64,000 nucleotides of DNA from Acinetobacter puyangensis (lineage in GTDB: Bacteria > Pseudomonadota > Gammaproteobacteria > Pseudomonadales > Moraxellaceae): contig NZ_OANT01000006.1 in NCBI RefSeq assembly GCF_900096995.1, forward strand, positions 108,460 through 172,459, given 5' to 3'. The notes under the pieces are model-generated. The model was not told the DNA's origin. It did not search any database and saw only the letters and a list, made by a program, of their open reading frames with translations. Made by a program: the position numbers and the translations under genes. How positions within the stretch are numbered: position 1 is the stretch's first letter; every line of letters begins with the position of its first letter. Of the stretch, positions 25,612 to 34,231 are shown in pieces.

Positions 25612-28095
25612 TTAGAATTTATACTTTAGACTTGCCAAAACATGACGTGGATTGCCATAAATCTCACTATAGCCTGACCATGAATATCCCAATTCGCTAT
25701 AATATTTCTTATCAAATAAGTTGTTGATATTTAATTGTAAGCTTAAATGATCATTCACCTGATAAGTACCGCCGATATCAACAGTGGCATATCTATTTTG
25801 AGCAGTATAGTAATCTGTTTCAGAACGATACATTTTACTTTGTCCATAGATTGAAGCGCTTAAGTTAACTTTATCATAGGGTGCAGGTAGTTGATAATTA
25901 GTATAGATTTTCAAAAGATGCTGGGGTTCATCGGTGTTTATACGTTGTCCAATATTTGTCGCAATTGCATCTTTTTTATATTCAGCCTTAACATAGGTAT
26001 AGCCTAAAGCAATTTGCCAATTTGGCGTAATTGCCCCCGTAATTTGAACATCCACACCATCACTTTGCACTTCTCCAGCAGCTCGAGAACATGAAATACT
26101 ACCACTTGTAGGACAATTTTCTTCATCTCTTACTGCCCGATTTTGTTGTTTAATTCTAAAAATTGCCAAACTACTGGTGAGTGCAGCATCAAAATATTCA
26201 CCTTTAATACCCAACTCGTAATTGGTCCCTGTTAATGGATCAAGTGTATTGCCATTTATATCAATACTGCTTTGTGGCTGGAATATTTCCGTGATACTGC
26301 CATACACCGAATGATTTTTATTGATATCATAAACCAAACCAAAATATGGCGTAAATTCAGCGCTTTCATCCAGACTTCTTTTCCATGTTGGCGTGGCAGT
26401 ATACCACCCTGTTGTATCTTGCTGATACCAACCAAAGCGTCCACCGATCATGGCATATAATGGTTCAAATAGCTGTAAATTTACTGCCCCGAAAAGACCA
26501 TGCTCTTCAGTTTTTCGTCCCCATAATAAAGGCGTTGTTGCAGGTTCGCCAATTAACCGATATGCATAAGGATTATAATTATTTATATCAATAATACGAC
26601 CACCCCCTTGCCATGTCTCTCCACCTGTTGAATTATCTCTGCGATAATTTGCACCAAGCAGAAATTCATGTTTTCGATTAAATAAATTAAAATCACCATT
26701 TAAACGAATATCAAAAACATTCTGTTCCGTGCCATATTTCCAGCCAGACTCCACTTGATTAAACGTAGTTTCACTACCAGTGATACGCTCATTTAAACTG
26801 TATTTTGCATCAGAATCTGCTTTGATATGTGTTGCAGATGCTTTGATTGTCCAGTTGTTACTTAAAGTATGTTTTAGATCGGCAAAAATCGTATCGTTAT
26901 CTCGATCCTGATAACTATTTGAAGTATCTAAATATGTTGATCGAGAATGGTTCATATGATTACCATTGGCATAGGTAGGGATCCCTAGAAATACTCCATT
27001 GGTTCGTGTACGCTGAATTGATCCACCTAAAGCAAGTGTCGTGTTGGCTGATAAATCTGCTTCAACTATGCCGTAAAAAGTTCCATTTTGGGTATTGGTT
27101 ACATCGACGAAGCTATCGCTATCTTGCCATGATCCAGCAACACGTGCCCTTAAAGTATCTTGTTTATTCAAAGCATGACTCGCATCGATACTGACGTGTT
27201 GATTATTCCAGCTGCCATAACTTGCGCTCAAATTCAATAAGGGCTGATGTGTAGGCCGTTTACGAATTAAATTGATAGTCCCTGCTGGCTCACCCGCACC
27301 TTCAAGTAAACCAGTTGCACCACGAACAACTTCGACACGATCATACATCACCATATCAGCGGCCACATTTCTTTGATTAAATCCTGTTATATCAAGAGGA
27401 ATACCATCAACATTGAGATGACCAATGCTAAATCCTCTTGCATAAGGGGTGGTTTCTTGACTGGAAATGCCTTGATTTTTTCCATAAAGGCCGGGTGTAA
27501 CTTTAATGATGTCTTGCAAATCCTGTACATTAAAATCATCAATCTGTTTTCGAGTAATCACACTGACTGACTGCGGTGTTTGCCGTAATGATAAATTTAA
27601 ACCCGTTGCAGTTGAAGTATCTTTAACTGTATAAGAGTTTTCATTTTCAGCACTCACCACAATTACAGGCAATTGCACTGTATTCGCATCACGATTCGCT
27701 GTACCTGCTGCATTGACCTCAATGGGATTTAATTGTCCCATATCACGCGCTAAATTATTCTGTTTTGCGGGTGACGGGTTTTCTACTAAAACATAGCCCT
27801 GTGCAGTCTTTGCTATTTTATAATGGGTATCCTTTAATAATTCTGCAAAACCCTGCTCCACATGATATGCACCTTGCACACCATTGCTGTTAATCCCTTT
27901 AATTTTTTCTGCATCAACGATCACAGATACGCCCGACTGCTGCGCAAATTTACTTAGGGTGCTTGATAATGTTCCAGCCCCAACGCTATATGTTTTAACT
28001 TCTGCCGATGCGTACACGATCGAGTTTAAACATAGCCCACTACTACCCAAAATCACCAAATGTAAAGCCAATGCAAGTGGTTTGATCTGGAACAT
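25612..28095 (-). CDS. TonB-dependent siderophore receptor with STN signalling domain
   Basis: 827 residues. A signal peptide ends near 'NSIVYASA'. A secretin/TonB N-terminal (STN) domain follows ('TYSVGAGTLSSTLSKFAQQSGVSVIVDAEK', about residues 33-100), then a plug ('SLRQTPQSVSVITRKQIDDF', 'YARGFSIGHLNVDGIPLD', 'EVVRGATGLLEGAGEPAGTINL') and a 22-strand barrel ending in Phe ('HVLASLKYKF'). FpvA/FoxA/FhuE-like transducers of this layout import ferric siderophores and signal through FecR. Start at ATG 28095 (AAGGGG six bases upstream). A FecI/FecR pair lies 2 kb upstream, separated by hipBA. The siderophore is not predictable. Confidence 0.9.
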   Translation of the reverse strand: MFQIKPLALALHLVILGSSGLCLNSIVYASAEVKTYSVGAGTLSSTLSKFAQQSGVSVIVDAEKIKGINSNGVQGAYHVEQGFAELLKDTHYKIAKTAQGYVLVENPSPAKQNNLARDMGQLNPIEVNAAGTANRDANTVQLPVIVVSAENENSYTVKDTSTATGLNLSLRQTPQSVSVITRKQIDDFNVQDLQDIIKVTPGLYGKNQGISSQETTPYARGFSIGHLNVDGIPLDITGFNQRNVAADMVMYDRVEVVRGATGLLEGAGEPAGTINLIRKRPTHQPLLNLSASYGSWNNQHVSIDASHALNKQDTLRARVAGSWQDSDSFVDVTNTQNGTFYGIVEADLSANTTLALGGSIQRTRTNGVFLGIPTYANGNHMNHSRSTYLDTSNSYQDRDNDTIFADLKHTLSNNWTIKASATHIKADSDAKYSLNERITGSETTFNQVESGWKYGTEQNVFDIRLNGDFNLFNRKHEFLLGANYRRDNSTGGETWQGGGRIIDINNYNPYAYRLIGEPATTPLLWGRKTEEHGLFGAVNLQLFEPLYAMIGGRFGWYQQDTTGWYTATPTWKRSLDESAEFTPYFGLVYDINKNHSVYGSITEIFQPQSSIDINGNTLDPLTGTNYELGIKGEYFDAALTSSLAIFRIKQQNRAVRDEENCPTSGSISCSRAAGEVQSDGVDVQITGAITPNWQIALGYTYVKAEYKKDAIATNIGQRINTDEPQHLLKIYTNYQLPAPYDKVNLSASIYGQSKMYRSETDYYTAQNRYATVDIGGTYQVNDHLSLQLNINNLFDKKYYSELGYSWSGYSEIYGNPRHVLASLKYKF

Positions 28096-28135
28096 AACCA
28101 GCCCCTTAAAAATATCAAGATTCATTCTTTATAAC

Positions 28136-28150
28136 GATCATCTGATGATC
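28136..28150. promoter_or_regulatory. Palindrome upstream of the receptor gene
   Basis: GATCATCTGATGATC, a perfect 15-bp palindrome 41 bp before the receptor start codon. It may be an operator or a leader hairpin; no known box is matched. The remaining gap to 28312 shows nothing else certain. Confidence 0.35.
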
Positions 28151-28312
28151 ACTACAACGTCCAAAAAAGCCAATTATGATTTTTAAATCTAAATCATTAT
28201 TGCTTTTACTCACCTTGACAGTTGAACAGCAAGAAACTGGAACCAACTTTTGGAAAAAATTTAAAATTTTTATAATTTGCTTATATTTTAAGCAGAAATA
28301 TCATGAATCGCA

Positions 28313-29533
28313 TTAAAACACCGACATTGCACTTTGAGCAAATTCAGAATCATGCTGAGTCAACATCTTTTTATACAGGTGCTGTAATTCATCTTTCCAC
28401 TCACGCATCTCCTGTAAAATCAATTCAGCCTGTTGCCGTTCCAGTAAGAATTGTTCGCTCATACTGAGGATATTTTCTTTATTGATCACATTGCCTTGTT
28501 TTCCGATTTGCATACTCAAGGTAGACGGCTTAAATTCCACATTCGGTACAACATCGTATAATGGAGCCAAATGCCAACGACCTTTTTTATAAATAAAGGC
28601 GTGATTTTTGGGGTGATCATCATTATTACCAATCATGGCATTGAAAATCATACGTTTGTAAAGCTCATGAATATCTTCAATCGCCAAACCTTTACGAATC
28701 ATTTCATTGGCCATGAGTGGATATGACCAGCGACTATGATCAATACTTTTCCACGACGCATCCAGTAGAGTAAGACCACTCATTATAGGATAGCGTTTAA
28801 ACTGCCCAGATTGTTCGTCATATTCACGATCAAAACGATCCAGAATTAACACATCTTTGGGCATATTATGATGCGTGACGGTTTTTAACGAATGCCCTGC
28901 CACGTTTAAACCTTTTTGTTGTGCGAACTGTAAACACAGAAATTCCAATCGAGGTATATTGACAATATCATCCCGATCTTTGGGTTTGGCCAGATAAAGT
29001 TTGTGTTGATCATATAAGGTGATTTTGGGACGTGCGCCGCCTAAAGATGTGGTTTGTGCCAAAGCCAAATGCATGCGTTGAATGGCTTCCCCATCCCGAA
29101 TTGCATCTGAAAAATCAAGAAATTCATTTAAATGGATAAATGGTTGAAAATTTTCAGTAGTCGCTTTTTTGGTCACTCGCCTGATTTCACCCACACAAAG
29201 ATTTCCAAAACGGTCGGCATTTTGCGCCTGAATTAAAAAATCCAGATCTGTCCAGGCACTATCCTTGTTATGCGCATAAATCCGTTTTAAAACTGCCTGT
29301 CCCCATGCATCAGGCATAATGTCCATCACAAAGCCGGGAATACCATCATTTGTGGTGATGGTATAGGGTGCCTTCCGCAGTGGATAATGAATTTCGTCAG
29401 GTACCCAATGATGCTGATAGTCAGGTGCATAGACAAATTGTCCAACGCCATTGTCTACAGATAATCGCCCTATCGTTACAAAATCAATCTGTTCTGGTAA
29501 TTGTGCATAAAGATAAATGATCTGTTTCATCAA
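28313..29533 (-). CDS. hipA: HipA-family serine/threonine kinase toxin
   Basis: 406 residues with the HipA N-terminal (couple_hipA) and HipA_C kinase domains. Visible motifs: 'SLGGARPKITL' (163-173, nucleotide/phospho-loop), 'NNDDHPKNH' (303-311, catalytic Asp and metal-binding Asn) and 'LYDVVP' (325-330, DFG-like Asp). E. coli HipA phosphorylates GltX and induces persistence; the target here is unknown. The start overlaps the hipB stop by 4 bp. All key residues look intact, so the toxin is probably active. It interrupts the order expected for a fecI-fecR-receptor unit. Confidence 0.9.
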   Translation of the reverse strand: MMKQIIYLYAQLPEQIDFVTIGRLSVDNGVGQFVYAPDYQHHWVPDEIHYPLRKAPYTITTNDGIPGFVMDIMPDAWGQAVLKRIYAHNKDSAWTDLDFLIQAQNADRFGNLCVGEIRRVTKKATTENFQPFIHLNEFLDFSDAIRDGEAIQRMHLALAQTTSLGGARPKITLYDQHKLYLAKPKDRDDIVNIPRLEFLCLQFAQQKGLNVAGHSLKTVTHHNMPKDVLILDRFDREYDEQSGQFKRYPIMSGLTLLDASWKSIDHSRWSYPLMANEMIRKGLAIEDIHELYKRMIFNAMIGNNDDHPKNHAFIYKKGRWHLAPLYDVVPNVEFKPSTLSMQIGKQGNVINKENILSMSEQFLLERQQAELILQEMREWKDELQHLYKKMLTQHDSEFAQSAMSVF

Positions 29534-29838
29534 AAATTATCCTCATCTATTTTCGCCAGCCGAATTCTACGTTGTTTGGTTTTTTGTTCGGTTTCTGGTA
29601 AGGATTGATTTAACTGATCTAATATGCCCAAATACCATAATGCTTTAATGACGACACCGTATTCCACCGATTTGTCGCCGCGTTCGATTCTTTTAATAGT
29701 AGAAAGTGATGAGCCAATCGCCTGAGCCAAATCTTCCTGACGTAACTGTCGTTCAAGCCTTTTTTGCTTGATCAAAAATGCTAATTTTTCACAAAATATT
29801 TGCCCATCCAAAGGGAAAAAATTAATATTAACGCTCAA
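29530..29838 (-). CDS. hipB: HipB-like antitoxin, XRE family
   Basis: 102 residues with one XRE HTH: 'LAFLIKQKRLERQLRQEDLAQAIGSSLSTIKRIERGDKSVEYGVVIKALWYLG'. It should neutralise HipA and repress the operon. No ATG is available at the N-terminus; a TTG at 29838 is preceded by AAGGGG at about six bases, so I accept a TTG start. A -10-like TATTAT on the minus strand (29851-29856) would start the transcript only a few bases upstream. Confidence 0.82.
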   Translation of the reverse strand: MSVNINFFPLDGQIFCEKLAFLIKQKRLERQLRQEDLAQAIGSSLSTIKRIERGDKSVEYGVVIKALWYLGILDQLNQSLPETEQKTKQRRIRLAKIDEDNF

Positions 29839-29849
29839 ATTTGACCCCT

Positions 29850-29906
29850 TATAATAGTTAAAATATCATATATGAACTATAATATCAGTTGTAAACTATA
29901 ATTCAA
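29850..29906. promoter_or_regulatory. hipBA promoter/operator repeats
   Basis: Alternating AGTT and AACT half-sites occur as ATAGTT (29853), GAACTATAAT (29874), CAGTT (29886) and AAACTATAAT (29892), giving two overlapping dyads and a direct repeat of AACTATAAT. They overlap the predicted hipB promoter, as in other hipBA modules with multiple HipB operators. Boundaries are approximate. Confidence 0.5.
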
Positions 29907-30112
29907 ACCTATCAATGTATTCTTGTTCAAGAAGATGAAATATTCAATTCAACGAATCATCAGTTGCTTTTAGCTTATGGCTTGAAAATACGGACTGAGC
30001 TCGTTCAATTAATTACACTAGTTATAAGTTTAATTGAAATAAGCCATATCATTACAGAGTAGTCACTTACCCTGACTACTAACAATTTGTATTTGATTCA
30101 TATCTCATTCCC
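29907..30112. other. Intergenic region between hipB and fecR
   Basis: Contains AGTAGTC...GACTACT (about 30059-30081), a possible fecR transcript end, and TATGGCTT/AAGCCATA arms spanning about 29975-30046. No coding potential was seen. Confidence 0.4.
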
Positions 30113-31144
30113 CTATTCTGATAAATCCACCCAATAGATATATCCACCAATATGTTTAATTGATAATTGTGGTAATGCATTTTGTAACAATTGCATCGCA
30201 TTCTCAGTATTATTCAATGGTACAACAGCCGTGACGTTGATATTTGCCAATTTCTTTTTATCATAATAAATATTACCTCGATGATGCTGATTTAATTGAT
30301 CTAATACCACTGTAAGTGATTGTTCTTCTGCTACTAATGTTTGATTCTTCCATTCATATTCAATATTTTGAATATCCACGTTCGGCATAGTGTGAATACC
30401 ATCATGGGTTAGATAGATGCGCTCACCGGCCTTGACTTGTCTTTCCTGAACAAATCCGTCTTTTATAGGATGTTTAGAAGAACGTGCAAGAACTTTGGAT
30501 TCCAGCATGATCAAATCGGTATGGTCGATTTGATATTCCACACTAAATTTAGTACCCAATGCACGAATTGAACCTTGATCAACCAGTACACTAAATGGAC
30601 GGGATGGGTCCGGTGCAACGTTTACTAGAATATCGCCTATAACCAATTCAATAATTCTTTGATCATTTGAATAGTGGATATTAAGTGCTGTTTTATTTTT
30701 TAAAGTGATTTGTGTCCCATCTGCCAGTGTCTCAGTACGCCACTCACCTGTTTTGCTACGAATATCTGCCAGCAAATAGGTCGGCGTATTTTGCTGGAAA
30801 TACAGGGCTAAAGGTGTAAAGCCAGCCAGTAATAATAAACCATATTTTGTAGTGCGTGATTTGCCAGTTTTTTTCTTTTTTGACTGTAATAGAGGTTGAA
30901 TCACTGTTTTATTTGAGCTGGGCTGCTGCTGGATAAGCTGCATTTGTGCAAAACACATTTCCAGTTTTTGGGCGATATGCAAATACTGGGGGTGTTCAGT
31001 TTTCCACTGTTGATAAGCATCTTGGGCCGACTGTTGCTCAACAGCGTCATCTGAATTGATCTGAATCAACCAGTCCGAGATCATTTCAGCAATGGCAAGT
31101 TCCTGATCTTGGTCAAGATCATTAGATGTGGGCTGATGCGGCAC
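30113..31144 (-). CDS. FecR-family anti-sigma factor/sensor
   Basis: 343 residues. An N-terminal cytoplasmic DUF4880 domain ('AIAEMISDWLIQINSDDAVEQQSAQDAYQQWKTEHPQY') precedes one membrane helix (about residues 98-118, 'YGLLLLAGFTPLALYF'). The periplasmic FecR domain follows ('TGEWRTETLADGTQITL', 'PFSVLVDQGSIRALGTKFSVEY'), with a C-terminal STN-like segment ('SLTVVLDQLNQHHRGNIYYD'). It transmits receptor occupancy to FecI. It starts 30 bp after fecI. The presumed partner receptor is at 25.6-28.1 kb. Confidence 0.9.
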   Translation of the reverse strand: MPHQPTSNDLDQDQELAIAEMISDWLIQINSDDAVEQQSAQDAYQQWKTEHPQYLHIAQKLEMCFAQMQLIQQQPSSNKTVIQPLLQSKKKKTGKSRTTKYGLLLLAGFTPLALYFQQNTPTYLLADIRSKTGEWRTETLADGTQITLKNKTALNIHYSNDQRIIELVIGDILVNVAPDPSRPFSVLVDQGSIRALGTKFSVEYQIDHTDLIMLESKVLARSSKHPIKDGFVQERQVKAGERIYLTHDGIHTMPNVDIQNIEYEWKNQTLVAEEQSLTVVLDQLNQHHRGNIYYDKKKLANINVTAVVPLNNTENAMQLLQNALPQLSIKHIGGYIYWVDLSE

Positions 31145-31174
31145 ATTAGATTCCAGTAAAAAATTAAATAGGCG

Positions 31175-31750
31175 CTAAATATCAAATTCTAATTGGCGCT
31201 GAATGGTATAGCACGCCACTAAACACTGCGACAAATACTTTTGAATCATTTTGGTCGATACACCAAGCTGATTGGCAATTTCAACATAAGTATAGCCTTC
31301 CATAAAATGCGCCACAAATGCATGTCGTGCTTTCGATGAAACTTTATGTAATGCCAAACTGATTTGTTCTATGGCCGATAGAATCATCATACTTTGTTCA
31401 AGTGAGGTCTGCTGCTCGAGTTGCTGTTGTAATACTTGTAGTTCGGATAAATACGCAGCTTCAAATTGCTGCCTTTTAAGCTGATTAATCCAGATGTTTT
31501 TGGCTGTTGTGGTCAAAAAAGCTCGCGGTTCATGAATATCGAACAAAATCTGGTGTGATTGTAAAATACGGGCAAAAGTGTCTTGTGCAATATCTTCTGC
31601 ATGATGTGAATTCCCCGTTTTCTTACGTAACCATAAATACAGCCATTCGTAATGTTCCTGATACAATAATGCCAAAGGCAGATCAGCGTTCAGACCGCTA
31701 GCCGCAAATTTCACAGTCCTAATTCCATTTTTAATTGGTGCTGCTATCAT
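31175..31750 (-). CDS. FecI-type ECF sigma factor
   Basis: Sigma-70 region 2: 'LYQEHYEWLYLWLRKKTGNSHHAEDIAQDTFARIL'; region 4: 'ALHKVSSKARHAFVAHFMEGYTYVEIANQLGVSTKMIQKYLSQCL'. It should direct transcription of the receptor gene when iron-siderophore is bound. The start is uncertain. The longest frame begins at 31774 inside a Fur-box-like site, so I use ATG 31750; a GTG at 31714 is also possible and would better match typical FecI length. An iron-responsive promoter is inferred from the Fur-like box. Confidence 0.85.
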   Translation of the reverse strand: MIAAPIKNGIRTVKFAASGLNADLPLALLYQEHYEWLYLWLRKKTGNSHHAEDIAQDTFARILQSHQILFDIHEPRAFLTTTAKNIWINQLKRQQFEAAYLSELQVLQQQLEQQTSLEQSMMILSAIEQISLALHKVSSKARHAFVAHFMEGYTYVEIANQLGVSTKMIQKYLSQCLVACYTIQRQLEFDI

Positions 31751-31756
31751 AATGCA

Positions 31757-31779
31757 GCTAAGAATTATTATCAATTGTA
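31757..31779 (-). promoter_or_regulatory. Fur-box-like sequence before fecI
   Basis: On the minus strand ACAATTGATAATAATTCTTA resembles the Fur consensus GATAATGATAATCATTATC over its central TGATAAT/AATTCT part. It sits directly before the fecI start. Confidence 0.5.
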
Positions 31780-31803
31780 AATGTATTGGCTAAAATTGCA
31801 TGC

Positions 31804-32691
31804 TTAAGCCCAAATCACCATAATTGCTGCAATCACAATCAACAATAATCCCAATTGATCTGTTTTGGCCAATTGTTCTTTAAAAAAATAAGCAGAAATT
31901 AATAAACTAAAAAAGATTTCAATTTGCCCCAGTGTTTTGACAATCGCAACTGATTGCATACTCATAGCGCTAAACCAACCCAAGGAAGCCAAAAAACTAC
32001 ATACACTCACTTTAAAAGTTAATCCGATGCGTTGCCACATTGCCCATAAGGTATGTCGACGACATAACCCCAGATAAAGCAATAAAATGATACATTCAAA
32101 ACCAATCACCCAAGCCAGTACCCATGCCGCACGATGTAAAAATGGCAACATACCCAATTCAAGACTGGCTTCACGTACCAAAAGTGATGTAATCGCAAAA
32201 CTCAAACCACTGCCCACACCGATCAGCAAAGTCGATAAAGACAGCGTCGTTTGATGACGCCCTTTACTGAGTAGAAATACAGCAACCCCACCAATCGCAA
32301 CACCCAGATAACCCATAAATGTTAAATGATCGTGCAAAAAGATGACGCCAATAATGGCTGCCAAAATCGCCTCACTCTTGGCAAGGCCAACCCCAATGGC
32401 ATAATTTTTTTGTTTAAAGAGCTGCACCATTAAAGCGGTTGCAATAATCTGGCTCAAGCCGGCAATCACAATATAAACCCAGAATTGAGCTGAAAAATTC
32501 ACCTGCGCTACAATAGGTTTTTGCCAATAAAGCCCCGTCAAATAAAGTATTGCGAATGGAAATGCAAAAAGAAATCTTGCTAAAGTCACACCATACACAT
32601 CAACACTGCTACTCAGTTGTTTCTGAAAGGCATTACGCCATGCCTGCATAAATGCAGCCATCAAAGTAAAAATTATCCAACTCAATGCCAT
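31804..32691 (-). CDS. DMT-superfamily (EamA) transporter
   Basis: 295 residues with about ten membrane helices in two EamA repeats: 'IIFTLMAAFMQAWRNAFQKQLS' opening, 'NYAIGVGLAKSEAILAAIIGVIFLHDHLTFMGYLGV' ending repeat 1, and 'SVAIVKTLGQIEIFFSLLISAYFFKEQL' near the end of repeat 2. Such proteins export or exchange small metabolites; the substrate is unknown. I use ATG 32691 (MALSW) rather than the TTG four codons upstream. No functional link to its neighbours is evident. Confidence 0.8.
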   Translation of the reverse strand: MALSWIIFTLMAAFMQAWRNAFQKQLSSSVDVYGVTLARFLFAFPFAILYLTGLYWQKPIVAQVNFSAQFWVYIVIAGLSQIIATALMVQLFKQKNYAIGVGLAKSEAILAAIIGVIFLHDHLTFMGYLGVAIGGVAVFLLSKGRHQTTLSLSTLLIGVGSGLSFAITSLLVREASLELGMLPFLHRAAWVLAWVIGFECIILLLYLGLCRRHTLWAMWQRIGLTFKVSVCSFLASLGWFSAMSMQSVAIVKTLGQIEIFFSLLISAYFFKEQLAKTDQLGLLLIVIAAIMVIWA

Positions 32692-32835
32692 ATCCCAACC
32701 CAAGTCATTTCTAAGTGCACTAATGTACGCTTTTATCCAAAAACTCTCGATATTTTTTTATTTCAATTATTTAAAAGCTGAGAGGCAAAAGACCATAACG
32801 AGAAATGATTATTATGAGATCTGTGGCATAAAAAT

Positions 32836-32853
32836 CCCCAATAAAAATTGGGG
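32836..32853 (-). terminator. Terminator of the tdm-amtB transcript
   Basis: CCCCAAT-TTTT-ATTGGGG on the minus strand followed by five T, 25 bases after the amtB stop. Confidence 0.85.
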
Positions 32854-32877
32854 GCAATTCAAATCATACTTTTTCAG

Positions 32878-34089
32878 TTAACCATTATATGCACGTTCAT
32901 TGTGATCAGAAATATCCAGTCCCTGCTCCTCATGTTCTTCACTCACCCGTAAACCGACAGTTAAATCAATGATTTTAAAGATTAGCCACGTAAAGAATGC
33001 ACTATAAACTATCGTGACAATGATACCGATCATTTGTGCAAAAAATTGTGGTACAAATTGCAAGCCTTCAACATTGCCACCAAAAATAGGCGCAGCAAAG
33101 ATTCCCGTTAAAATGCCACCCACAATGCCACCGATCCCATGCAAAGCAAAAACATCCAAGGAATCATCAATATTGAGTTTATGCTTGAGTCGGGTTACTG
33201 CAAAGAAACATACCATACCTGTCAATAAACCAATCACACTGGCACCAAACGGTCCGACAAAAGACGCTGCGGGGGTAATGCCCACCAATCCGGCAATTGC
33301 ACCCGAAGCCAAACCGAGTGAGGTGACATGTTTATCGGTAATTTTTTCAATCAACATCCAGCCGACGATTCCGCCACAAGCCGCAACCTGAGTATTCATA
33401 AAGATTAAAGCCGCACTATGATTTGCTGCCAGAGCTGAACCGACATTAAAACCAAACCAGCCTGCCCATAACAACCCAGCACCAATAAAAGTATAAACCA
33501 GATTATGTGGTGCAAGACTTGAGGTTTTCCAGCCTTTACGTCGTCCTAGCATCAATGCACCGACCAAAGCTGCAATACCCGAATTGATATGTACCGCTGT
33601 ACCGCCTGCAAAATCTAGTACACCCCAGTTATGCATGGCTGAACCAGGCCCACCCCAGACCATATGTGCCATCGGTGCATACACAAGAACTGGCCATAAA
33701 ATCACAAACATAATCAAGGCACCAAATTTCATGCGTTCGGCATAGCCACCCACCACAATTGCGGGGGTAATCATGGCAAAGGTCATCAAAAATACGGTCA
33801 AAACATATTCTGGAATTTCGCCAGACATGGTGTACTCAGTCATCCCCTTTAAGAAGGCTTTGTCCAGTCCACCAATAAAGCTATGAATATTAAATACCCC
33901 TTCCTGCATGCCAGTAGCATCCACCACCAGACTATACAAAAAAGCGATCCACATCAGTCCCACAATGCCTGCAAAAGCAAAAAACTGGGTACAAATCGAT
34001 AGTACATTTTTACCCCGAATCATACCGCCATAAAACAAGGCAAGACCGGGAATAAACATGATCATCACCAACACAGTTGCAGTAATCAC
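32878..34089 (-). CDS. amtB: Ammonium/methylammonium transporter AmtB (copy 1, no signal peptide)
   Basis: 403 residues with 11 predicted helices: 'MFIPGLALFYGGMIRGKNVLS', 'AHMVWGGPGSAMHNWGVLDFAGGTAVHINSG' and 'DVFALHGIGGIVGGILTGIFA', including the twin-His pore region. It is a paralogue of the amtB at 48800 but lacks that protein's signal peptide. Translation appears to start at GTG 34089 (GGAG eight bases upstream). The in-frame codons just before it read G-D-A-W, matching the start of helix 1 in the family, but no start codon precedes them before a stop. Probably co-transcribed with tdm and used for ammonium or methylamine uptake. Confidence 0.9.
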   Translation of the reverse strand: MITATVLVMIMFIPGLALFYGGMIRGKNVLSICTQFFAFAGIVGLMWIAFLYSLVVDATGMQEGVFNIHSFIGGLDKAFLKGMTEYTMSGEIPEYVLTVFLMTFAMITPAIVVGGYAERMKFGALIMFVILWPVLVYAPMAHMVWGGPGSAMHNWGVLDFAGGTAVHINSGIAALVGALMLGRRKGWKTSSLAPHNLVYTFIGAGLLWAGWFGFNVGSALAANHSAALIFMNTQVAACGGIVGWMLIEKITDKHVTSLGLASGAIAGLVGITPAASFVGPFGASVIGLLTGMVCFFAVTRLKHKLNIDDSLDVFALHGIGGIVGGILTGIFAAPIFGGNVEGLQFVPQFFAQMIGIIVTIVYSAFFTWLIFKIIDLTVGLRVSEEHEEQGLDISDHNERAYNG

Positions 34090-34132
34090 CCATGCATCTC
34101 CGCTCCCCTAAATTTAAGGTGTCATTATCACA

Positions 34133-34163
34133 ATGGTGTGTAGATTGTCATGCATCACACCAT
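34133..34163. repeat. Hairpin between tdm and amtB copy 1
   Basis: ATGGTGTG and CACACCAT arms (8 bp) around a 15-base loop. It could stabilise or attenuate the downstream amtB part of the transcript; it has no T-run. Confidence 0.4.
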
Positions 34164-34231
34164 CATTCTCATCGGTTTTATTCAGCGTTTTAAATCAATT
34201 ACTTTTAATAAGATAATGATTTAAATAGAGA

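Noticed and set aside
25512..25727. 71-codon ORF on the plus strand
   Set aside because: It spans the receptor's terminator hairpin and overlaps the receptor 3' end; no family features.
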